Assembly: GCA_048499455.1 (NCBI GenBank)
Contig: JASNZV010000001.1
Coordinates: 496,001 to 560,000 of the forward strand
Direction of reading: 5' to 3'
From: CFX5 sp023384495
Lineage (GTDB): Bacteria > Chloroflexota > Anaerolineae > Caldilineales > Caldilineaceae
Length of the DNA stretch: 64,000 nt
Shown: positions 34,020 to 43,292 of the stretch, piece by piece
How the letters are laid out: every line of letters begins with the position of its first letter
How positions within the stretch are numbered: position 1 is the stretch's first letter
Notes under the pieces: model-generated
Told to the model about the DNA's origin: nothing
The model's database searches: none
The model's input: the letters and a program-made list of their open reading frames with translations, nothing else
Program-made: the position numbers and the translations under genes

Positions 34020-37000
34020 ATGGACGGTCGGTCATCCAATCCCCAGACCGAACCCGGCGCCGCGATCCAGCCTGACGCTGCGCCCGATTCGCCGCGCGGC
34101 GATGTAGTGGGCGGCCACAAGATCCAGGTCGGCGACATCACCAAAAGCGTGGCCGTAGCCGTTGGCGTTGGCGTCACCCAGACCATCGAGAACCTGCATG
34201 TCACCATCCAAGAGGTTCAGTCGCTGGAGGATGCGCCCCAGGTGGCCGGCGCTCCGCCCTACAAAGGTCTCGCCTACTACGACCAACATGACGAAGCCAT
34301 CTTCTTTGGCCGCCGCACCCTCGCCCAGAGCCTGAGCGCCCAGATCGAACAGCAGCCATTTGTCACCATCGTCGGCGGCTCCGGCAGTGGAAAGTCTTCG
34401 CTCGTGCGCGCCGGCATCCTGCCCGCGCTGGAACGCGCCGGCTGGCGCGTGGCGGTGATGACGCCCAGCTATCACCCGATCGCCGAGCTTGCCAGGGCCT
34501 TCTACCCGTCGGACGCTGAGCAGCAACGCAACTTCGCCGCCGAACTGGAGCAGGATGGCCAGGCGCTGGCGAAGTGGGCCACCCAATTGGCAGCCAGCCA
34601 CGCCGACGGGCGGGTTGTGCTCGTCGTCGACCAATTCGAGGAGCTCTTCACCCTCAGCAGAGACGAGACCACAAAACGCGCCTTCGTGGCCCACCTGCTT
34701 GCCGCCCCACACAACGATCTGCTCACCATCCTGCTCATCATGCGCAGCGACTTCTACGAACATTGCGCCACGTATGACGGTCTGCCGGCGGCGGTGGTCG
34801 CCTGCCAGACCTATCTGCAACCGATGACCCGCACACAGATGCGCGACGTGATCCTCCAGCCCCTGCAACAGAACGGTTGGCGCATCCAAGAGGGGCTTGA
34901 CGACCTCATCCTCACCGACGTGGCCGAGGAACCCGGCGCGCTTCCTTTTTTGTCGCACGCGCTGCGCGAAACATGGGAACGCCGCCGCGGCAACGTCCTG
35001 ACGCTCAGCGGCTATCAGGAGGCGGGCGGCGTCCGCGGCGCGATTGCCGCTTCCGCCGAAGAGGCCTGGCGTCACTTTGACGCCAACCAACAGCGCGCCG
35101 CCAAAGCGATCCTCATCGAGCTGACCGAAGTGGGCGAGCGCGAGGGGGAACAGTTGCGCATCCCCGACACCCGCCGGCGGCGCACCGATGCCGACCTGCG
35201 CGCGCTCTCCATCGAACAGCCGACGCTCGACGCCGTGCTCGATGCGCTGGTCGACCGGCGGCTGCTCACCCGCGACCGCGACCAGATCGAGGTTGCCCAC
35301 GAGGCGCTGATCCGCGCCTGGAAGCGCTTGCAAAAGTGGCTCGATGACGACCGGGCGCAGTTGCGCATCCAGCGCCAGGTGCAGGCGGACGCCGCCATCT
35401 GGGCCGCGCGCGACCGCGACCCAAGCTATCTTTACGGCGGGGCGCGGCTTGCTCAGGCCCAAGCATGGGCAAGCGCAGCGCCCACCCACGGCTTGATTGG
35501 CGAGTTTCTCCACGCCAGCGTGACCGCCGAAGAAGCCCGACGGGCAGACGAACTACGCCAGGCCCAGCTCCTCGCCGCAGAACAGGGTCGCCGCGCCGAG
35601 GCGGAGGCGCGCCGCGCCGCCACCTTTCGAGGCGCGCTTGCCGTTGCGCTGGCGCTGCTGGTCATCGCGCTGGCCGCCGCCGGGGTGGCGCTCAACCGCG
35701 GGGCAGCCGCCAACGCCGCACGCGCCGCCTCCGAAGCGAATGCCGCCCTTGCCGCCGTCAACGCTGCCGAGGCCCAGCAAGAGCGGGATCGGGCGATTGC
35801 CGCGCGCGACGAAACGCTGGCCACCGACGCGCGCCGGCTTGCCAATCTTGCCATGCAGATGCTGCCGGAAGACCCCGTGGCGAGCATTCAATTGAGCCTG
35901 CACGCATTGGCGACGCCGCGACCCTATGTGGCCGAGGCCGAATACAGCCTGGCGCAGGCGCTGCGCAGCAGCCCCGAACGGCGCTACCTGACGACAACCG
36001 TCACCGCGGGGGGGCAGGCCGCGATTGGGCCAGCGCTGATTGCCATTGGGGGGGATGCGCTGCGCCTGGTTGACGTGGATTTGCGCGTCATCGAAACCTT
36101 GACAACCTCGGTAGATTGTCGCGAATTTGCCGGCGCCGGCGACTGTATCACCGGCGTGCAGTGGGGGCCGGACGGGTTGCTGCTGGCCCACGATTCGGCC
36201 AACGTTTCGGTGTGGCAAGGCGCAACGCTGGCCGCGCAACAGAGTTTTTCCGCCGTCGGCCCGGTGCGCTGCGCCGTCTGGCATCCGCAGCGCCGCGAGA
36301 TTGCCGTCTGCGCCGGTAGCGGCCTGCTGGTCTGGACCCCCGACGATGGCCAATCCGTTGCCGCACCCGCCGCGTTGGACGAGGCCACCGCAACCGTGGA
36401 CCGATATCACGCCGCGTGGTCGCCGGACGGCGCGCGCGTGGCCGGCTGGGGCGCCCATATTGTGGTCTGGGATCGCCAAACCGCGCGGGTGGCGATCAAC
36501 GCCCCTGGCGCGCCTGGCCAACCGGTGGGTGGGGTCGCGTGGTCGCCCGATGGCCGCTACCTGGCCGGCTACTGGGCAGGGCAGACAACCTTCACCCTGT
36601 GGCCGCTGGATGGGGAAGCGCTCGCCCCCATGAACGTTGAGGCGGGGGTTGAGGTGGCGGTTGGGGACGAAGTGCGCGGCCTGTCGTTCACCGACGAGGG
36701 CGTGTTGGCCTGGTCCAGAGCGGGTGATCTTGGCCTATGGCGTGTGGATGGGACGCGAGCGCGAACGTACGTGACCCAAACGCAACCTGGCGCACCCGGC
36801 GCCACCAGGCCCGCCGTGGCCGGGGTCAGCCTTGCCCCCGATGGTGCTGCGCTGTTGGGCTTTGGCGACGATGCCAGCGCCGTTGTCTGGCCGGCTGCCC
36901 GTGGCGGGCAACCCCTGGTTCAATTCGCCGGGAACCCGTCGCGCATCACCGCCACGGCGTGGCGCGGTGGCGGCTTTGTGGCGACGGGCGGGGTCACGGG

Positions 37001-38318
37001 GGAGATCGTCGTCTGGGATGTGGCGCAGGGAACACCCGTGATGTCGCTGGTGGGCGAACACGAACGATTGCTGGGCCTACATTGGCTTGACGAGCGGCGG
37101 CTGTTGAGTTTCAGCCAGCGTTACGAGCTGCCCAATCGACCCGGCGCGCTGCGGGTTTGGGATGTCTTTGACGATGAGGGAGCGCCCAATTGCCCCTACG
37201 CCACGGGGGAGCAGCCCGTACGTTGTCATTTCTTCAGCCGCAAACTGCGCCCAGGTGGGTCGCCAGATGGGATCAAGGAGCTACGGTGGGCAGGGGCCGG
37301 GCGTGCAGTTGCCCTGGGTTATGACGGCTCCCTCGTGCGGTGGGACTTGACCAGCGGCGCCGTGATTTCGCTCACGGGCAAACCGGGGCGCAGCGTTGTG
37401 CTCGACCCGACCGGTGAGCGTGCGCTCACCTATGAACAGGGCGGCGATGGGCAGTTCTGGCAGGCCGGCGCAACGGAGTGGCATCCCCTTGACCGTCTGG
37501 CCGGGCCGCTGACGAACGCAGTGTGGTTGGCGGGTGGGCTAGTGGTGGGCGATGCTGATGGCCGGGTGGAGCTGGTCCAGCCCATGCGCGGGGAGCGGGC
37601 GCGCCTGCTCGACCAGGGCGGCTTGCAGCACGCCGCTGCGCTTGGCGACGATCGGCTTGTGGTGGCCGACCAGCGTGGGGAGATGTCGGTGTTCGACCTG
37701 GCCACCGTACGCCAACAGGCGCGTCTGCGTTCGCTGGGGGGAACCATCATTGCGTTGGACGCCAGTCGCGACGGGGCGCTCGTGGCGGGTCTCTACGCCA
37801 GCGGCGCGATTGCGCTTTGGTCTTGGCAAGAGGCAGCGCCACCGGAGGTCATCACCTTGCCCACGATTGGGTTTGATCTCAAGCGTGTGCAGTTCAATCA
37901 CGATGCAACGTTGCTGGCCGCGATTGCCGACGGCGCCCTCTTTGTCGTCGATGTGGCGACAGGCCAGCAGCACCAACCGGTGGAGAACGCCGGCGATCTG
38001 CTCGGCATGGCGTGGCTGCCTGACGCCAATCGGTTGCTGGTGTGGGACAGTGCTGCCATCTACCTGCTTGATTGGGATGCTGGAGCACAACGGGCCGTTC
38101 GTGTGATGACGGTTTCACACCTGTATGGGGCCGATCCGGTCGTCAGCCCAGATGGCGCGCACATTTTGGCCACGGAGAGTGAGAACAGCGCGCGCCTGTG
38201 GACGATCTGGCCGGACTATGCGTCGCTCGTGCGCACGGCCCATGAGTGCTGCGTTCCGCGTCCGCTCTCGGCCCTTCAGCGCGTGGCATTGGGTGTCGCG
38301 GACTTCGATGATGAGTAG
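34020..38318 (+). CDS. nSTAND-type NTPase with transmembrane helix and C-terminal WD40-like repeats
   Basis: The 1,432-residue protein starts at ATG 34020 behind GAGGTG. A Gly/Asp-rich N-terminal segment (about 25-65: GDVVGGHKIQVGDITKS) precedes an nSTAND1-like NTPase: Walker A GGSGSGKSSL (about 118), Walker B VVLVVDQFEELF (about 199) and the YLQPMTRTQMRDVI arm. A helix pair leads to a hydrophobic segment at about 538-560 (ALAVALALLVIALAAAGVAL) and a coiled coil. From about residue 640 to 1,400 the chain is WD40-like (repeated WSPDG, VWD and GLW words). STAND proteins sense a ligand with their repeats and signal by NTP-driven oligomerisation; some are defence proteins. The next gene encodes a secreted protein 70 bases downstream. 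Confidence 0.85.
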   Translation: MDGRSSNPQTEPGAAIQPDAAPDSPRGDVVGGHKIQVGDITKSVAVAVGVGVTQTIENLHVTIQEVQSLEDAPQVAGAPPYKGLAYYDQHDEAIFFGRRTLAQSLSAQIEQQPFVTIVGGSGSGKSSLVRAGILPALERAGWRVAVMTPSYHPIAELARAFYPSDAEQQRNFAAELEQDGQALAKWATQLAASHADGRVVLVVDQFEELFTLSRDETTKRAFVAHLLAAPHNDLLTILLIMRSDFYEHCATYDGLPAAVVACQTYLQPMTRTQMRDVILQPLQQNGWRIQEGLDDLILTDVAEEPGALPFLSHALRETWERRRGNVLTLSGYQEAGGVRGAIAASAEEAWRHFDANQQRAAKAILIELTEVGEREGEQLRIPDTRRRRTDADLRALSIEQPTLDAVLDALVDRRLLTRDRDQIEVAHEALIRAWKRLQKWLDDDRAQLRIQRQVQADAAIWAARDRDPSYLYGGARLAQAQAWASAAPTHGLIGEFLHASVTAEEARRADELRQAQLLAAEQGRRAEAEARRAATFRGALAVALALLVIALAAAGVALNRGAAANAARAASEANAALAAVNAAEAQQERDRAIAARDETLATDARRLANLAMQMLPEDPVASIQLSLHALATPRPYVAEAEYSLAQALRSSPERRYLTTTVTAGGQAAIGPALIAIGGDALRLVDVDLRVIETLTTSVDCREFAGAGDCITGVQWGPDGLLLAHDSANVSVWQGATLAAQQSFSAVGPVRCAVWHPQRREIAVCAGSGLLVWTPDDGQSVAAPAALDEATATVDRYHAAWSPDGARVAGWGAHIVVWDRQTARVAINAPGAPGQPVGGVAWSPDGRYLAGYWAGQTTFTLWPLDGEALAPMNVEAGVEVAVGDEVRGLSFTDEGVLAWSRAGDLGLWRVDGTRARTYVTQTQPGAPGATRPAVAGVSLAPDGAALLGFGDDASAVVWPAARGGQPLVQFAGNPSRITATAWRGGGFVATGGVTGEIVVWDVAQGTPVMSLVGEHERLLGLHWLDERRLLSFSQRYELPNRPGALRVWDVFDDEGAPNCPYATGEQPVRCHFFSRKLRPGGSPDGIKELRWAGAGRAVALGYDGSLVRWDLTSGAVISLTGKPGRSVVLDPTGERALTYEQGGDGQFWQAGATEWHPLDRLAGPLTNAVWLAGGLVVGDADGRVELVQPMRGERARLLDQGGLQHAAALGDDRLVVADQRGEMSVFDLATVRQQARLRSLGGTIIALDASRDGALVAGLYASGAIALWSWQEAAPPEVITLPTIGFDLKRVQFNHDATLLAAIADGALFVVDVATGQQHQPVENAGDLLGMAWLPDANRLLVWDSAAIYLLDWDAGAQRAVRVMTVSHLYGADPVVSPDGAHILATESENSARLWTIWPDYASLVRTAHECCVPRPLSALQRVALGVADFDDE

Positions 38319-38388
38319 AAACTGCCTCAAAACCGTTTGCGGTTCTGGAAATTTTCCGAGTAGTCGGGATCGAAAGGAGACTGCTACC

Positions 38389-39987
38389 ATGTCTGTCACT
38401 GCGCCAAAACGATTGTTCATCGTGATTGTCGTTGCCAGTGTGCTGGGGTGGATCTGGATCATGGCCCCATCCGCCGCGCATGCTCAGAATTGTGATCCAA
38501 CCGTTGAAGCGTTCTACAACGCCACCACCAATGTCTGTCGCCAGATCGGGTTGGGCGAAGCGTGTTACGGCAGCGCCGCCGTCTCGGCTGCGCCGGCGGG
38601 TCTTAACTTCAATGCCCAAGGCAGACGGGTGGAGATCGCGAAGTTCACCAATATCAATACCGAGGTTTCCACCGGCTCGGTGCTGATGTTCGCCCGCTCC
38701 AATACGGGGCCGGTGAAGATCATCGCCTTTGGGAACACGGGCGTCAATCCGCAGGGGTCGTCGGGACAGCTCTTCACGCTGCGGCCAGGCGCCAAAGGCC
38801 TCACCTGTGATTCGACGCGTTCGGGCATGCTCTTGCAGACATCCCAGCAACCGGGCAGCCTCACGGTCAACGGCGTGCAGATCGACCTGGCCAGCACCGC
38901 GTTTGTCTCGGTGGAGGGGGGCGCGCTCTATGACCAGAACCCGCGCGACCAACGCCGGGCCGGCCAGCGCAACCCCAATGCGCCGCTGTGCAGCGGATTC
39001 GATTCCGACTGCGACTTTGGCGACCGTCAATGCCCAGCCGGACACCGGATCGTATGGGGGCCTTTTTGCCAGGCCGCCTCGTATCCCTACATCCAGAACG
39101 GCCTCTATCGGGTCACCCTGCTCGGTGTGGGGAACGTCGTGGCCGGCGCCACCGAATATGGCTCGCACGGCCAGGATCATTTCGCCTTTGGGCGCTATGA
39201 TGTGACGTTGCCGGCCACATACACCTTCTGCTGGCCGGGCCAGGGGGCGGGGGGGCAGGGGTTTGAGACGATTGTGCAGAGCAAAGGAACCCCAGCGCGC
39301 ATCGACCACATCACGCTCGAATATCTGGGGCCGAACTGCGCTGCCCCAAGCGGCAGCCCACCCTCAGACCAATTTGCTGTGATGTCGGTGAGCAACGTCG
39401 AAGGCCGAGTTGCGGTGAGCGCCGCCGGCGTCCGCCGTGATCTGCAGCCGGGCGAACAGGCGCGCATCCTGCTCAGAGACTTGCGCCCTGTCACCGTCTC
39501 GGGCCCCATGCCGGCGCGCGACGTGACAAACTCGCGTGTCATCCAATGGCTGACGTGGGACCCGGCGGGGCTGCCCGCAGTAAACCGCGAGCCGGCTAGG
39601 CCACCGGTGGTGCGCATCACCCAGACCGACGTTCCAGTAACCACACGGGAATATCAGCCGGGGCTTATCTTTCAAGCGGTTGCATACGATCCTGCGGTGG
39701 GGCGAAGCGACGGCGCGGGGATTGCGCGCGTCAACTTCCGGGTGATCGACCCGCAGGGCAGGGTAGTGGTGGAAGAAGACGAAGGGGCGGCGCCCTTTTG
39801 CGCCTTTGGCGACGACGACGGCGAGTGCAATGTCTGGTATTACTTTGCGGAGAACCAAGCGTGGCCGAATGGTGAGCGGATCCGCTGCGGGACGACCTAC
39901 ACCTTGTGGGCGCAGGCCGTCAGCGCGCGAGGGTTGACCGCCGAGGCCAGCACGACGATACGGTCATTCGCCTGTGTAGTCCTCTAA
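38389..39987 (+). CDS. Secreted protein with FecR-like segment, downstream of the nSTAND gene
   Basis: The 532-residue protein starts at ATG 38389 behind AAGGAGA; earlier in-frame codons overlap the nSTAND gene. A signal peptide ends at AHA (residue 31). Cys-rich N-terminal domain residues (CDPTVEAFYNATTNVC, LCSGFDSDCDFGDRQCP) suggest an extracytoplasmic fold with disulphides. A central segment VMSVSNVEGRVAVSAAG..LQPGEQARI resembles a FecR-type beta domain, and the C-terminal part is Ig-like. No enzyme motif is seen. It probably shares a transcript with the membrane nSTAND protein and could be its extracellular partner. A palindrome follows the stop. Confidence 0.75.
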   Translation: MSVTAPKRLFIVIVVASVLGWIWIMAPSAAHAQNCDPTVEAFYNATTNVCRQIGLGEACYGSAAVSAAPAGLNFNAQGRRVEIAKFTNINTEVSTGSVLMFARSNTGPVKIIAFGNTGVNPQGSSGQLFTLRPGAKGLTCDSTRSGMLLQTSQQPGSLTVNGVQIDLASTAFVSVEGGALYDQNPRDQRRAGQRNPNAPLCSGFDSDCDFGDRQCPAGHRIVWGPFCQAASYPYIQNGLYRVTLLGVGNVVAGATEYGSHGQDHFAFGRYDVTLPATYTFCWPGQGAGGQGFETIVQSKGTPARIDHITLEYLGPNCAAPSGSPPSDQFAVMSVSNVEGRVAVSAAGVRRDLQPGEQARILLRDLRPVTVSGPMPARDVTNSRVIQWLTWDPAGLPAVNREPARPPVVRITQTDVPVTTREYQPGLIFQAVAYDPAVGRSDGAGIARVNFRVIDPQGRVVVEEDEGAAPFCAFGDDDGECNVWYYFAENQAWPNGERIRCGTTYTLWAQAVSARGLTAEASTTIRSFACVVL

Positions 39988-40001
39988 TTTGGGAATTCAC
40001 T

Positions 40002-40055
40002 CGTAGTTGCGACTTCAGTCGCTTGTACACCGAAGCGACTGAAGTCGCAACTACG
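40002..40055. repeat. Dispersed palindrome at convergent junction before gyrB
   Basis: CGTAGTTGCGACTTCAGTCGC plus TT (40002-40024) pairs perfectly over 23 bases with 40033-40055 around an 8-base loop. It carries the same GCGACTT-AGTCGC core as the repeat at 26458-26513. It lies between the stops of two convergent genes. Confidence 0.8.
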
Positions 40056-40068
40056 AATACTTCCGCGC

Positions 40069-42015
40069 TCAAACATCGAGCCGCGCCTGGTTGGCGTGGG
40101 TGGTGATGAAGCGGCGGCGCGGGGCCACCTCGCTGCCCATGAGCATATCGAAGGTGCGGTCGGCCTCGGCGGCGTCGTCGATGCTCACCTGGAGCACGGT
40201 GCGGTTCTCCGGGTTCATGGTGGTCTCCCAGAGCTGTTCGTCATTCATTTCGCCCAGCCCCTTATAGCGCTGATCGATGCGCACATTGTCAACGCCGAGT
40301 TCTTTACGCAGCGTCTCCAACGCGCTATCGTCGAACACATAGCGGCTGCTGCGTTTGACCTTGCCGTTGTCGCTTTGCGTCACCGTCACACGGTAGAGGG
40401 GCGGTTGCGCAATATAGAGATGGCCGCTGGCGATCAGCGGCTCCATATAGCGGAAGAAAAAGGTCAGCAGCAGCGTGCGGATGTGAGCGCCATCCACATC
40501 GGCGTCGGTCATGAGTAGCACCCGGTGATAGCGCAGGCCATCGAGGCTAAAGTTCTCGCCGATATTGGTGCCCAGCGCCGTAATCAGCGCCTGGATCTCG
40601 CGATTGCCCAGCGCCTTATCGAGGCTTGTCTTCTCGATGTTGAGAATCTTGCCGCGCAGGGGCAAGATGGCCTGGAAGCGGCGGTCGCGCCCTTGTTTGG
40701 CCGTGCCGCCGGCGCTGTCGCCCTCGACAATGTAGATCTCGCACTCGCGCGGGTCGCGGCTGGAGCAATCGGCCAGCTTGCCGGGCAGCGTCAGGCTCTC
40801 CAGCGCGCTTTTGCGGATCACCAGATCGCGCGCCTGGCGGGCGGCCTCGCGGGCGCGATAGGCCAGGCGACATTTCTCGATGATCCCCTTGGCCTCGCGT
40901 GGGTTCTCCTCCATCCACTGGCTTACGGCCTCGCTGATGGCTGTCTCCACATGGTAGCGCACCTCGTTGTTGAGCAGTTTGAGTTTGTTCTGCCCCTCGA
41001 ACTGTGGCTCGATCACCTTGACGCTGACAATCGCCGTCATGCCCTGGCGGGTGTCATCACCCGTGAAATTGTCCTCGTTCTCTTTGAGCAGCCCCTGTTT
41101 GCGGGCGTAATCGTTGATGAGCCGCGTGATCGCTGCGCGCAGGCCGGTCAGATGGGTGCCGCCGTCGGGCGTGTTGATGGTATTGGCAAAGGCAAAGACC
41201 GAATCGGAGAAACCGTCGGTATACTGGATCGCCGCTTCCACATGGGTGGTCTCGACATCCATATCGACATAGATCGGCTGGTGCAAGACCGAGCGATTCT
41301 TGTTCAAGTAGCGGACGAACGCCTTGACGCCGCCCTCGAAATAGAAGTTGACCTCGTGTGGCAATTCGGGCCGTTCGTCAATAAAGCAGATATCGACGCC
41401 GCGTGTCAGGAAGGCCATCTCGCGCAGGCGCGTCGCCAGCGTCTCAAAGTTAAAATCCAACGTTTGCAGAATGGTGTCATCGGCCATAAAGGTCTGGATG
41501 GTGCCCGTGTCGTCCGCCGCCACATCGCCGATCACCTCAACCGGGGTGACAGGGACGCCTCGCTCAAAGCGCTGGCGATAGAGCTTGCCGTTGCGCTTGA
41601 CCTTGGTCTCCATCCACGCGCTCAGGGCATTGACCGCGCTGACGCCCACACCGTGCAGGCCACCGCTCACCTTGTAGCCGCCGCCGCCAAACTTGCCGCC
41701 GGCGCCCAGCTTGGTCATGACCACCGTCACTGCGGGCAGCCCGGTCTGCTTCTGCACATCCACGGGGATGCCCGCGCCGTTGTCCGACACGGTGACGCTG
41801 CTGTCCTTGTTGATGACGATGCGGATTTTGTCGCAGCGCCCCTGCATGGCTTCATCGATGGAGTTGTCCACCACCTCGTAGACCATATGGTGTAGCGCCT
41901 TGATATCCGTGCCACCCACATACATGCCGGGGCGCCGGCGCACATGCTCCAGCCCCTCCAACACTTGAATCTGTTCGGCGCCATAGCCGATTGTCTTATC
42001 CATCGTGTTCGCCAC
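40069..42015 (-). CDS. gyrB: DNA gyrase subunit B
   Basis: The 648-residue protein is the ATPase subunit of type IIA topoisomerase. The GHKL ATP site shows EVVDNSIDEA, DNGAGIPVD and GGLHGVGVSAVNALS. The transducer follows, then the TOPRIM motifs EGDSAGG and TDADVDGAH, and the C-terminal QRYKGLGEMN. GTG at 42015 is chosen because GGAGG stands 5 bases before it; ATG at 42003 is the alternative. gyrA is not adjacent. ParE is formally possible, but the length and motif set fit GyrB. An 8-bp inverted repeat lies upstream at 42034-42053. Confidence 0.93.
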   Translation of the reverse strand: MANTMDKTIGYGAEQIQVLEGLEHVRRRPGMYVGGTDIKALHHMVYEVVDNSIDEAMQGRCDKIRIVINKDSSVTVSDNGAGIPVDVQKQTGLPAVTVVMTKLGAGGKFGGGGYKVSGGLHGVGVSAVNALSAWMETKVKRNGKLYRQRFERGVPVTPVEVIGDVAADDTGTIQTFMADDTILQTLDFNFETLATRLREMAFLTRGVDICFIDERPELPHEVNFYFEGGVKAFVRYLNKNRSVLHQPIYVDMDVETTHVEAAIQYTDGFSDSVFAFANTINTPDGGTHLTGLRAAITRLINDYARKQGLLKENEDNFTGDDTRQGMTAIVSVKVIEPQFEGQNKLKLLNNEVRYHVETAISEAVSQWMEENPREAKGIIEKCRLAYRAREAARQARDLVIRKSALESLTLPGKLADCSSRDPRECEIYIVEGDSAGGTAKQGRDRRFQAILPLRGKILNIEKTSLDKALGNREIQALITALGTNIGENFSLDGLRYHRVLLMTDADVDGAHIRTLLLTFFFRYMEPLIASGHLYIAQPPLYRVTVTQSDNGKVKRSSRYVFDDSALETLRKELGVDNVRIDQRYKGLGEMNDEQLWETTMNPENRTVLQVSIDDAAEADRTFDMLMGSEVAPRRRFITTHANQARLDV

Positions 42016-42033
42016 AGAACCCTCCGTAATGTT

Positions 42034-42053
42034 CAATTGACGATTGTCAATTG
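42034..42053. repeat. Short inverted repeat upstream of gyrB
   Basis: CAATTGAC-GATT-GTCAATTG is a perfect 8-bp hairpin just upstream of the gyrB ribosome-binding site, within TTGAC-rich sequence. It could be an operator or a piece of simple repeat. Confidence 0.45.
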
Positions 42054-42065
42054 ACCGTTGACAAC

Positions 42066-43094
42066 TCACAGTTCAACATCGTACTGTTCGCCCTGCATCC
42101 GCAGCACGCGCGAACGATAAAAGATCATAAAACCCAGGGCAAGCCCGGTGCCAATGAACGCATTCACCAAGATCGCGGCCAGCGCCGCTACAGCCTGAAA
42201 ATCGACCAGACGGGCCAGCATGACACTGAAGCCCAGGCTGATCAGGTCACTTAGCAACAGCAAACCCAGCGTGGCCCAAAAATTGTCGCGCACCAAGCGA
42301 AAGCTCTGCCCAATGGCGTTGAAGAGGCGGAGCCCGTCCATAATCATCCCGACCGGCACAAAATAGAGGTAGAGCAAGAGCACCATGATAAACCCACCAA
42401 AGAGAAAGGCAAGGATCGTGGTCAGGCCAGGCGCCACCAATGCCAGCAGCGTGACGGCAATGCTCACGGGCGCAAAGAGCGCCAACAGGGCAATCACCAA
42501 CAACGCAACAAAGGCCATCACCTTGAGCCAGTTACGCAGGGCCAACCCCGGCAATTCTTCCCACGCCCAGCTTTTGGCCGCCGCGCCAATCGGCAGATGA
42601 CGGGCCAATAGCATCATGAAGACCACGCCGATGGCAAGACCCAACAGGGTGAGAAACAGGCCACTGCCCACCATCTGCGCCAGACCGTCTACCTCAATCG
42701 GCGCGCTGCTTCGTTGCGGCTCCACCACATGCAGCAGACTGGGCAGGTGCAACAAGGGCCGGCTCAGCCATAACAACAGGTTGAGCAAATTGGAGGCGGC
42801 GCCCGTCTCGCTCAGGGCTGTCGCCATCTGTTGGGCCAAGGTTGCCATCTCTTCGGGCAGGTCAGCCGTCGACGCCGCTTCGTTATAGAAATGCGCCACC
42901 CGGTCAAACAAGGGCGCAACGCTCACCCGCGGCGCCACCCAGAGAAACAGATCGAGCACGATGGGGATCAGCAATAGATCCAGCCGCCTGCTCAAAAAGC
43001 GATACCCAGCCGAAAGGCTCTCAATAATTCCCAAATTCGCCTCTTCCGTATGCGCGTTGACCTTGTGGCCCCTATCAGAACAAGTGTACCACAT
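42066..43094 (-). CDS. Polytopic membrane protein upstream of gyrB
   Basis: The product (342 residues from ATG 43094) has a short soluble start and about six membrane segments. These include LLLIPIVLDLFLWVAP, VGSGLFLTLLGLAIGVVFMMLLA, VMAFVALLVIALLALFAP and LLALVAPGLTTILAFLFGGFIMVLLLYLY. It ends with RSRVLRMQGEQYDVEL. A TTG at 43034 behind GGAAGAGG is another possible start. It resembles the large group of DUF-type membrane proteins without motif. It ends about 50 bases before gyrB on the same strand. Confidence 0.72.
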   Translation of the reverse strand: MWYTCSDRGHKVNAHTEEANLGIIESLSAGYRFLSRRLDLLLIPIVLDLFLWVAPRVSVAPLFDRVAHFYNEAASTADLPEEMATLAQQMATALSETGAASNLLNLLLWLSRPLLHLPSLLHVVEPQRSSAPIEVDGLAQMVGSGLFLTLLGLAIGVVFMMLLARHLPIGAAAKSWAWEELPGLALRNWLKVMAFVALLVIALLALFAPVSIAVTLLALVAPGLTTILAFLFGGFIMVLLLYLYFVPVGMIMDGLRLFNAIGQSFRLVRDNFWATLGLLLLSDLISLGFSVMLARLVDFQAVAALAAILVNAFIGTGLALGFMIFYRSRVLRMQGEQYDVEL

Positions 43095-43141
43095 AAGAGC
43101 CAAAAAGTCGAACTCTATGGAGACCAAACTCGGTTTCCATA

Positions 43142-43232
43142 GGTTCAATTCCAAAGGTTCAATTCCAAAGGTTCAATTCCAAAGGTTCAATTCCAAAGGT
43201 TCAATTCCAAAGGTTCAATTCCAAAGGTTCAA
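43142..43232. repeat. 14-bp tandem repeat
   Basis: Six full units of GGTTCAATTCCAAA (43142-43225) plus a partial seventh lie between the pnp terminator and the start of the membrane-protein gene. The copies are identical, which suggests recent expansion by slippage. Confidence 0.9.
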
Positions 43233-43238
43233 AATGAA

Positions 43239-43270
43239 AGAGGCCGCAATCCTCATCGGCTGCGACCTCT
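43239..43270 (-). terminator. pnp terminator
   Basis: On the minus strand AGAGGTCGCA pairs with TGCGGCCTCT (one G-U pair) around a 12-base loop and is followed by TTCATTTT. It lies about 23 bases past the pnp stop. Confidence 0.7.
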
Positions 43271-43292
43271 CTTCTATCCGACTTGCCAGGCG

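Noticed and set aside
34032..35513. Frame of about 490 codons opposite the nSTAND gene
   Set aside because: Antisense shadow of the NTPase domain; no domain or ribosome-binding site.
43142..43232. Repeat array considered as CRISPR
   Set aside because: The unit is 14 bp with no spacers; heptamer arrays likewise lack spacers. No Cas genes are in the window.
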